From NCBI GenBank assembly GCA_013816445.1, contig JACDEK010000008.1, forward strand, positions 1 through 19,190: a DNA stretch of 19,190 bases, in the 5' to 3' direction. Under the pieces are notes generated by a model. The model did not search any database. It was not told the DNA's origin and saw only the letters and a list, made by a program, of their open reading frames with translations. How positions within the stretch are numbered: position 1 is the first letter of the stretch; each line of letters begins with the position of its first letter. Both the position numbers and the translations under genes were made by a program. Source of the stretch: Candidatus Saccharimonadota bacterium (lineage in GTDB: Bacteria > Patescibacteriota > Saccharimonadia > CAILAD01 > BJGX01). Below, in pieces: positions 12,764-19,190 of this stretch.

Positions 12764-15223
12764 ATGGTGGATCCACAAACAAATCAAATAGCGCAAACAC
12801 AAACACAGGTCAGTGATACTGCTCAAACGACTTTTTCGGCTCAGGTTGCTAAAGAAGATGTTTTGGGTAGTGCTGCTTTTGAGAAGAATTCTACAGTAGT
12901 CGCTGCGCACCGCAAAAGCACTGCTTATAAGCTAATGTGGATTATTTTGGCTTTATTACTTTTGGCTTCTCTTGGTTTTGTTGTGTACTTAACCTTGCGC
13001 CAAACTCAACCTAATAAAACTGGTAAGGCCTCTCAGTATGATGATACACGAGTTAATCTCAATGGTTTTACTGCAGGCTCACCAAGTAGTGGCCAGCTAA
13101 CTGTAAATGGTGATGGTAACATTGTTGGTAATCTAAATGTTGGGGGTAACACAAATATTGGCGGCACTTTGACGGCAACTAACTTACAGGGTGGTGGGGC
13201 AGGCATTACAAATTTACAAGCGGGTAATATTACCGGTGTAATTGGGGTTGGTCAGCTCGATCCTTTTATTGCCTATGTGAATAAAGATAACCAAGCATTT
13301 TTTGGTAGTAATCAAATATTTCGTAATACAGTCAATTCATCTGGAGCATTTCAGGTGCAAAATGCGAGCTCAGCACCAATACTTGCTGTTGATACTCTCT
13401 CGAATTTTGTAGGTATTAATAGTAGCACACCTTCAATTCCAGGTCTCAGCTTAGAAGTAGACGGGAATAGTAAGATTGAAGGCTATCTACTGGTAGGTGC
13501 GCAGTCGACACCAAATACGTCTATTTTAGATACAGGCCCATTATTTAATAACGATGATATTCAGCGTATACTTTCAGTTCAGCAAATCTCAACCAATAAT
13601 CCAAATGCTGGTAGTATTTTTGTAGGAACAGCCAACGAACTTTTGGCTGACCCACAGTATGACCCTGTTATTTTAGATAAAACTACTCTTCCTCCTTTTG
13701 TTTTTGTGACCGGAGGCAATAAAAATATATATGCTGGCGGATACTCGGCACTACAAACTGCTTCAAGTAATTCGAAAGATTTTTATCTCAATGGTGGAGT
13801 TATGGCTTCTGTAACTCATGCGGGCAGCGGAACGGTTTTTTTACAAACTGCTCAATTGAATACGGTGTCTAACCTAGGTACAGGAAATATTACATATGGC
13901 TTTGGTAGTATAACTATTCCTGTAACCGATAATGGATCGGCAGCAAATGGAGTTATGCAGTTTTATTCTGGTAATTCTATTATTGACCCACAAGATGCAT
14001 CGTTGAGTTTTCTTGGATTTCCTAGTATTTATGAACCCGGTACAATTGGATATCAGGTAGGTATAAGTATTCAGAATCAAAAAAGTGGTACTAATGGGAG
14101 TGCAAATATAGTTTCTGAAGGAAGAACGAGTAAGAATTATTTTGAGGGAAATGTGACGGTTGGCGCATGTGGCTCTAATCTAACACCTAGCTCTTTATTG
14201 GGTTGCTTATTAACTTCACCTGTCGGAGGTAACAAGCTTGCAGTCAATACTATATCACCAAATCCACTTGCAACAGTACATATAAATACAGAGTTGGCTT
14301 CAGATATAGGGCTTGTTGTAAAAGGCGTGGCTGGGCAAACAGGCGACTTAACACAGTGGAAGAATAGTAGTGGAACAATATTGGGCGTTGTATCAAAAGA
14401 TGGCGCATTTGGAATTGGTACAAGTACCCCAGCTGCTAATGTAGATGTCGTTTCTACTCACACAACAACCAATGCTGTGCAGATTGCTGCAAACTCACTA
14501 ACGACAGGCTTTGCGCTGGTAGCTGGCTCAACTTCTACCAATAATGTGGCAAAATTCACCGGTACCGCTGCTAATCAGTGTATGGTAGTTGCGGGCACGG
14601 GCTGGAGCTGTAGTAGTGATGAACGGTTGAAGCAAAATATAGTTTCGGTGGCAAATGGCCTGGATGTAATTTCGCAACTCAGAGGAGTGACCTTTAACTG
14701 GAAAGCTGACCAGACTGGTGCACAACAAGATGGTTTTATTGCTCAAGAAGTACAGAAAATATTACCCGAACTAATTACAACTGACAGTCAGACGGGTTTT
14801 TTGAGTCTTAATAAAGACGGCATACTCCCCTATATTGTAAATGCTATTCAGGCTCAGCAGAAACAGATCGATACACTTAAAACCACCTCTAGTACAACAG
14901 TAGCGAGTGTAGATGTATTGCAGACATTGGCAGACAGTAAGGCTATTACTTTTGGGGGCGATGTAGTTATTAATGGTAATGTGGTTATTAAGGGTACTAT
15001 TAAAGGTAACGCTGACACGCGGGGTACTGTTTCGATACCTGCAGGTAGTGTGCAGGCTGGCCATACTTTTAGCTCGGCGTATACTACAGCACCCTATGTA
15101 GTAGTTAGCCCAGTGAACAAGAGTGTGTTGTATCATGTGCAAACAACGGCTAGTGGCTTTACTATTCATATAGATGAAGCCCAGGCTGAAAATGTCAGTT
15201 TTTACTATCAAGTACAACAATAG
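12764..15223 (+). CDS. Membrane-anchored fibre protein with Peptidase_S74 (intramolecular chaperone) domain, first of three
   Basis: This is an 819-aa type II membrane protein: a ~50-residue polar cytoplasmic N-terminus, a single helix at about 57-77 and a large extracellular part. Residues ~95-140 are Gly/Asn-rich short beta repeats (NLNVGGNTNIGGTLTATNLQ), as in phage tail-fibre shafts, and a long beta-rich region follows. The S74 domain starts at SSDERLKQNI, where Ser618 and Lys623 correspond to the autocleavage dyad of endosialidase-type chaperones. It continues through GFIAQEVQKILPEL and LNKDGILPYIVNAIQ. A short coiled coil (~695-725) and an ~80-residue C-terminal beta module follow, so the chaperone is not terminal. 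Cys606 and Cys616 (C-x9-C) flank a GTGW turn just before the dyad. The start could also be GTG 12767, because GAGG (12758-12761) is only 2 bases before ATG 12764. A trimeric surface fibre is likely; the target is unknown. Confidence 0.88.
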   Translation: MVDPQTNQIAQTQTQVSDTAQTTFSAQVAKEDVLGSAAFEKNSTVVAAHRKSTAYKLMWIILALLLLASLGFVVYLTLRQTQPNKTGKASQYDDTRVNLNGFTAGSPSSGQLTVNGDGNIVGNLNVGGNTNIGGTLTATNLQGGGAGITNLQAGNITGVIGVGQLDPFIAYVNKDNQAFFGSNQIFRNTVNSSGAFQVQNASSAPILAVDTLSNFVGINSSTPSIPGLSLEVDGNSKIEGYLLVGAQSTPNTSILDTGPLFNNDDIQRILSVQQISTNNPNAGSIFVGTANELLADPQYDPVILDKTTLPPFVFVTGGNKNIYAGGYSALQTASSNSKDFYLNGGVMASVTHAGSGTVFLQTAQLNTVSNLGTGNITYGFGSITIPVTDNGSAANGVMQFYSGNSIIDPQDASLSFLGFPSIYEPGTIGYQVGISIQNQKSGTNGSANIVSEGRTSKNYFEGNVTVGACGSNLTPSSLLGCLLTSPVGGNKLAVNTISPNPLATVHINTELASDIGLVVKGVAGQTGDLTQWKNSSGTILGVVSKDGAFGIGTSTPAANVDVVSTHTTTNAVQIAANSLTTGFALVAGSTSTNNVAKFTGTAANQCMVVAGTGWSCSSDERLKQNIVSVANGLDVISQLRGVTFNWKADQTGAQQDGFIAQEVQKILPELITTDSQTGFLSLNKDGILPYIVNAIQAQQKQIDTLKTTSSTTVASVDVLQTLADSKAITFGGDVVINGNVVIKGTIKGNADTRGTVSIPAGSVQAGHTFSSAYTTAPYVVVSPVNKSVLYHVQTTASGFTIHIDEAQAENVSFYYQVQQ

Positions 15224-15242
15224 TTACCTCGAGATAATTTGC

Positions 15243-15271
15243 TTGTTTTAGCATAAGAATATTGTTATACT
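15243..15271 (+). promoter_or_regulatory. Promoter of the second fibre gene
   Basis: TTGTTT (15243-15248) and TATACT (15266-15271) are 17 bases apart, with a TG one base before the -10 (15263-15264). CATAAGA occurs in the spacer (15252-15258) and CATAAG again just downstream (15277-15282), where it runs into the Shine-Dalgarno AGAGGA (15281-15286), 8 bases before the GTG at 15295. Confidence 0.72.
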
Positions 15272-15294
15272 AGTGTCATAAGAGGAATGTAAGA

Positions 15295-17310
15295 GTGGAT
15301 CAAAATCCTAGTACAGAGTTTATTGTAGAATCAAATTTATCACGTTTAAAAACCTTAACGTATATTATGCTTGCCGCTATTGTTGGCCTTGTGATACTAA
15401 TTATTTTGTTATGGCTGCGTTATAGCGGTATTCGTAACGAGACATCTCAGCAGGTTACTACTGGTGACAAATCACGTCTGGAGCTATCAGGTAGTCAGCT
15501 TTCTCTCTCTAACGGAAACACAGTAGACCTTTCATTATTAGCAGGTGGTAAATTACAGGCAAGCTTGATTGGCTCTGATCTCAATATTAGTACGGTCAGT
15601 ACGGGCGGTAGCGTTATTTCTTCTTCAACTGTCAATATTGGGCAGCTATTGCAGAATGTGACTGGCCCACAAGGCCCAGTAGGCAGTAAAGGATCTACCA
15701 GCTCGCCTGGTGCGACGGGTGGAACGAGCATTGCAACGGCACAAAATGGCACAGTACTCAATGGCTCAACACTAGAGCTTGGTGTGAACCCGCTCTTGCA
15801 CGATACCGTTATCCCCCAGGGTGGTAATGATTTTTATCTAGATGCCTCCGTTAATAACGGAAGCTTTATTGCTATTGGGGATCCAGCTACAATTCCAAAC
15901 ATATTAAGTAATATACCTGGCCCTGGCAATCCATTAGCAATTAGCGGCCCAGGTGAACGACTTATTTGGTATCCAAGAAAAATGGCCTTGAGAGCGGGGG
16001 CAATCGATAACCAACCACTCGACTTTAGTCCGTATGGCGGCGGTAATTACGCCGCAGGTACTGGATGGGACGATGCCAACATAGGCATAGGCTCAATGGC
16101 TATAGGCTATAACACAATTGCAAATGGTACCCTCTCTACGGCTATAGGTGCAGATAATGATGCCGAAGGTAGTTTTAACTCGATACTCGGTGCATTCAAT
16201 GTGGTTTCTGGTCAGGCCAATGTAGCAATTGGTGGCCTTAACCAGTTATTGGGTAATAATTCTATCAACTTAGGACTCGGACAGTTAGGTTTTTTTGGTG
16301 GCACCACTTGTTTTACTAAAACTACTGGTAACTATGATTTTAACGTAGGTACCTGTAACGATCTAAAAGCAAGTAATTCAACTGTCATTGGTAAAGATAA
16401 TGTTGTGGGTCTGGATGCTACTCAGCTGAATATGTTTGTGGTGGGCAATACAAATAATGTTACGGCGCCAGACGTAATTGTAATGGGTGAGAACAATACT
16501 GTAAGCGGTACGGGGTTTGCAGCTTTAATTGGTAAGAATAGTGGTATTAGTGGTACTAACTCCCTAGGTATAGGTGTTGGGGTACAGGTAGATGGTAGTA
16601 AGTCGTTCGCTATCGGCCAAAATATAACCCTAGATAGTGCGGCTGATAATACATTTGGTGTGAATGTAGATGATACTTCACCGGTAACAATGAGCCACGC
16701 AAATGTAATTGGGTTTTTTGGCGGTAATGTTGGTGTGAATACTGAAAACCCACTCTATAAATTTCATGTTTCTGATACTTCTACAAACCAAACTGCGGCT
16801 TTTACGGGCACAACCCAGACGTGTATTGTAGATACATCAGGCCCGGGTGGCTGGAACTGTACTTCAGACGAACGACTCAAGACAAATATTGCCGGCCTTA
16901 ATGGTGGGCTTGATGCAATTATGCAATTGAGGGGCGTTACCTATAACTTTAAGTCAAACTCTACCACAAGCCCAATTACAGGGTTTATTGCCCAAGAAGT
17001 GCAAAAAGTTTTACCAGAACTAGTCGGCAAAGATGTAAATGGTTATTTAAATCTTAATAAAGAAGGTATGATTCCGTACATTGTAACTGCCTTGCAGCAA
17101 CAAAATGGGCGTATTGATGATACTAATAAACAACTTATTGCAAATGGAACCAAAGTAGACACAGTCTCACAAGAACTCTTGGCTTTAACAAAGCGAGTTG
17201 ATCAGCATGATTCAGATATTGTAGATCTAAAAAACCAAGTACAACAGCTTAATACACGCCTGCAAAAGCTTGAGCCGGCTAGTACTTCATCTGCACCACT
17301 TTTGCCCTAA
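15295..17310 (+). CDS. Membrane-anchored fibre protein with collagen-like stub, YadA-like head repeats and Peptidase_S74 domain, second of three
   Basis: The protein has 671 aa, starting at GTG with a good AGAGGA site. A transmembrane helix at about 22-43 follows a short cytoplasmic N-terminus. A collagen-like run of G-x-y triplets lies at 124-143 (GPQGPVGSKGSTSSPGATGG), with one interruption. Residues ~262-327 and ~361-455 carry degenerate ~14-residue repeats such as IGSMAIGYNTIANGTLSTAI, the pattern of trimeric autotransporter (YadA/Hep_Hag) heads. The S74 chaperone begins at TSDERLKTNI with Ser524/Lys529 as the presumed dyad and has GFIAQEVQKVLPEL and LNKEGMIPYIVTALQ. The C-terminus (~600-655) is a coiled coil ending in a Ser/Pro-rich tail. 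Cys510 and Cys522 (C-x11-C) precede the dyad. Collagen, YadA-like and S74 elements all form trimers, so a trimeric fibre is strongly suggested. It has its own promoter. Confidence 0.9.
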   Translation: MDQNPSTEFIVESNLSRLKTLTYIMLAAIVGLVILIILLWLRYSGIRNETSQQVTTGDKSRLELSGSQLSLSNGNTVDLSLLAGGKLQASLIGSDLNISTVSTGGSVISSSTVNIGQLLQNVTGPQGPVGSKGSTSSPGATGGTSIATAQNGTVLNGSTLELGVNPLLHDTVIPQGGNDFYLDASVNNGSFIAIGDPATIPNILSNIPGPGNPLAISGPGERLIWYPRKMALRAGAIDNQPLDFSPYGGGNYAAGTGWDDANIGIGSMAIGYNTIANGTLSTAIGADNDAEGSFNSILGAFNVVSGQANVAIGGLNQLLGNNSINLGLGQLGFFGGTTCFTKTTGNYDFNVGTCNDLKASNSTVIGKDNVVGLDATQLNMFVVGNTNNVTAPDVIVMGENNTVSGTGFAALIGKNSGISGTNSLGIGVGVQVDGSKSFAIGQNITLDSAADNTFGVNVDDTSPVTMSHANVIGFFGGNVGVNTENPLYKFHVSDTSTNQTAAFTGTTQTCIVDTSGPGGWNCTSDERLKTNIAGLNGGLDAIMQLRGVTYNFKSNSTTSPITGFIAQEVQKVLPELVGKDVNGYLNLNKEGMIPYIVTALQQQNGRIDDTNKQLIANGTKVDTVSQELLALTKRVDQHDSDIVDLKNQVQQLNTRLQKLEPASTSSAPLLP

Positions 17311-17328
17311 CCGAGTTTTGTAACTCCC

Positions 17329-17356
17329 TTGCTTTCTAGGTGTATTTTGGTATAAT
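17329..17356 (+). promoter_or_regulatory. Extended -10 promoter of the third fibre gene
   Basis: TTGCTT (17329-17334) is 16 bases from TATAAT (17351-17356), which has the extended TGG at 17348-17350. CATAAG (17360-17365) and TTTTAAGGT follow, matching the F1-like operon leader. GAGGAG (17378-17383) is 10 bases before ATG 17394. Confidence 0.72.
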
Positions 17357-17393
17357 AAGCATAAGTTTTAAGGTTTTGAGGAGAGTACAATAA

Positions 17394-19190
17394 ATGCCCG
17401 ATGATTCCATTCAAAAAGTAGTATATAATTCAAATTCTGGTTTGAAGTGGTTGGTTTATGTTTTGTCTTTTGTTGCTGTGATTTTGTGTGTTATTGTGTA
17501 TATTCTTTGGCACCGTACACAAGAAGTAAAGAAAGTATATACCATCGAAAGAGTTAATACAGCCGATTTTTTACAACGTAATGCAGCTACAGCTGTGGGT
17601 AGTCTAACTGTTAATGGTAGAGCTGATATACTTGGTGATTTGCATGTGACAGGTAGTATAACGTCAGATGGGAATGCAATAAGTACTAATACGGCATCTG
17701 ATTACTTTTCGAACTATTATACTGCTGGCTGTAACGCTCAAGTTATTTGTAACTCAACTTTATTACAGGCTGCCAAAGAATTTGTAATCCAACCAAGTAG
17801 CCCATATGTTGTCGGTGGAACAATTCGTGGCGCTGCAAACCAAGTAGTTGATTTGCTTCAATTACAAAACTCATCAGGATACTCAATGGTGAATGTGACT
17901 GCCAACGGTCAGTTGGGTGTCAATAATCCTACTCCTGTCACTACTCTTGATGTAAATGGCACAGCTCATTTTACTGGTCATACTGCAACTGGCAACGTAT
18001 CGGCTATAGATAATCCAAGTATTCTTACACCACTTACGGGCACCCCAATTATTCGAGTGAATGGAACTCAAGAAGTAGTAACTTCTTTGACCCCGGGATA
18101 CAATTACTACTCAGGTGCTTCGTCAGAGTACTTTGTTAATCTTGGCGAATCAGCAACAAGTCAGTTTTTTACTGGTGGATATCATGCCGGTGAGATTATG
18201 AGTGGTAATCCACAGAATTATCATGGTCTCGCAGGCGAAACTGGGCTGGCTGTTCACGAAGGAACAGGTGATATCAATATAATGGCTGGAGTTCTCGGCT
18301 ATGCATATAATAATTCTAGCGGAACAATTGGTGCTGCAGCCGGCACATTCGGTTACTTAAAAAATAATGATAGCGGTACGATAGGCGTTGGCTACGGGGC
18401 AGGAGGTTTATTAGAGAATTCTGGTGCGGGCACAGTAGTGATAGCAAATGGATTAAGCGCTAGCGTTACGAATGGTTCTATTTTTGCTATTAGCGGATCT
18501 GGCACAATTAATAACGCCAATGGTGTTACCTCCGGTATAACTAATAATAGTAGTGGTAATATTACAAATGCTTCAGTTGTTGATATTCAGCGAGTAGTAA
18601 ATAATGGAACTGGCTCGATAACTAACGTACATGGTTTGTATATAGCTGATGAGAGTGGGGTTGGTACTGGAGACAGCTTTAATATCTACTCTAGAGGGAC
18701 ATCTAGTAAAAATGTTTTTGATGGATCAGCTTCTTTTGGTGGCGACCCAAAGATTTTTGGTACCAACTCAAGACTCATGATAAATCATAGTAACGCTTTT
18801 GGTTGGGAGACGACCGATAATACTGCTATTGCACAGATCAATGTAAGTGGTGCTAATACCGCCCTTGTATTACAAGGAGCTGCATTTTCTTCCGGTAAAT
18901 TACAGCAGTGGCAGTCATTTAATGGAACAACTCAAAGTGTTGTTGATCAAAATGGTTCATTTGGAATTGGGACTTCTACAATTACACATAGATTAACTAC
19001 TACCAACACATCAACCACCAACGTAGCTAAATTTAATGGCTCCGGCGGCACCCAATGTACCGTCGTCACTGGTACAGGCTGGAGTTGTAGCTCAGACGAA
19101 ACATTAAAGACCAATATTCTTAATGTTGCTAATGGCCTAGACATTATTAAACAAATTCAGGGCGTTACCTATAACTGGAAGAGTGATCCT
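17394..19190 (+). CDS. Membrane-anchored fibre protein with Peptidase_S74 domain, third of three (truncated by window end)
   Basis: The frame from ATG 17394 is open for 599 codons to the last base of the window. A transmembrane helix lies at about 19-39, then short shaft-like repeats (SLTVNGRADILGDLHVTGSI). Two Cys occur near 118-124. Between about 306 and 420 a recurring pattern, NNSSGTIG, NNDSGTIG, NNSSGNIT, suggests a repetitive parallel beta structure. The chaperone domain starts at SSDETLKTNI and is cut off. Ser567 and Lys572 would be the cleavage dyad. The Arg of the usual S-D-x-R-L-K motif is Thr570 here, unlike the two upstream paralogues. Cys555 and Cys565 (C-x9-C around GTGW) precede it. 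The domain order and S74 context match the two preceding genes, so this is a tandem paralogue with its own promoter. The C-terminus beyond the S74 start is unseen. Confidence 0.87.
   Translation, partial: MPDDSIQKVVYNSNSGLKWLVYVLSFVAVILCVIVYILWHRTQEVKKVYTIERVNTADFLQRNAATAVGSLTVNGRADILGDLHVTGSITSDGNAISTNTASDYFSNYYTAGCNAQVICNSTLLQAAKEFVIQPSSPYVVGGTIRGAANQVVDLLQLQNSSGYSMVNVTANGQLGVNNPTPVTTLDVNGTAHFTGHTATGNVSAIDNPSILTPLTGTPIIRVNGTQEVVTSLTPGYNYYSGASSEYFVNLGESATSQFFTGGYHAGEIMSGNPQNYHGLAGETGLAVHEGTGDINIMAGVLGYAYNNSSGTIGAAAGTFGYLKNNDSGTIGVGYGAGGLLENSGAGTVVIANGLSASVTNGSIFAISGSGTINNANGVTSGITNNSSGNITNASVVDIQRVVNNGTGSITNVHGLYIADESGVGTGDSFNIYSRGTSSKNVFDGSASFGGDPKIFGTNSRLMINHSNAFGWETTDNTAIAQINVSGANTALVLQGAAFSSGKLQQWQSFNGTTQSVVDQNGSFGIGTSTITHRLTTTNTSTTNVAKFNGSGGTQCTVVTGTGWSCSSDETLKTNILNVANGLDIIKQIQGVTYNWKSDP

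Noticed and set aside
14771..15220. 149-residue open frame on the minus strand inside the first fibre gene, and the other minus-strand open frames
   Set aside because: They are antisense to genes with clear domains, lack ribosome binding sites and have compositions typical of reverse-frame shadows (Cys-, Arg- and Ser-rich).
12764..19190. Prophage tail region
   Set aside because: S74 domains suggest tail fibres, but all three proteins have N-terminal membrane anchors and their own host-like promoters. No capsid, terminase, baseplate or integrase gene is visible.

Overview
The window reads as a chromosome segment from a small-genome, Gram-positive-like bacterium of the Patescibacteria/CPR, quite possibly Saccharibacteria (TM7). 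This is inferred from the type of content: AT-leaning DNA, standard code with TGA used as stop, a VanW/YkuD L,D-transpeptidase, a membrane-tethered VirB4/VirD4-like ATPase with a small acidic partner, an LPXTG-type surface protein, and large membrane-anchored fibres with Peptidase_S74 chaperone domains. No rRNA, tRNA, CRISPR array, transposase or integrase was seen. Every supported gene is on the + strand, coding is dense, and no gene-free stretch exceeds about 200 bases.

Layout. 1-149: tail of an unrecognised gene. 217-1719: cell-wall L,D-transpeptidase. 1792-4812: a two-gene unit, a disordered 165-aa protein followed by a VirB4/VirD4/TraG-like ATPase. 4915-7864: a large secreted PKD/LPQTG surface protein, overlapping by 8 nt a Lys/Glu-rich helical protein with two C-terminal membrane helices. 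7948-12661: a compact operon encoding an F1-type ATPase module in the order c-like membrane protein, alpha, gamma, beta, epsilon. 12764 to the window end: three tandem single-pass membrane proteins with fibre-like ectodomains and autocleaving S74 chaperone domains. The third is cut by the window edge.

The main result is the 7948-12661 operon. It keeps the canonical atpA-atpG-atpD-atpC order and nearly all catalytic residues. It has no recognisable a, b or delta subunit. In place of F0 it has one secreted protein whose last ~70 residues look like a c-subunit hairpin (helix, GRNP polar loop, helix) with no ion-binding carboxylate, preceded by a signal peptide and a ~170-residue extracellular beta-rich domain. 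The first four genes are joined by three successive ATGA stop/start overlaps. I read this as an ATP-hydrolysing F1 motor coupled to an extracellular domain rather than to ion flow. It is comparable in concept to the F1-like ATPases of Mollicutes but has a different membrane part. The flanking surface-protein genes suggest that it drives, assembles or moves something on the cell surface; that function is inference.

Regulation visible in the sequence: sigma70-like promoters precede each transcription unit, several with an extended TGn -10. A CATAAG word recurs just downstream of four of the -10 boxes, a 9-bp inverted repeat sits at the presumed transcript start of the first fibre gene, and the gene at 1792 looks leaderless. 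No convincing rho-independent terminator was seen.
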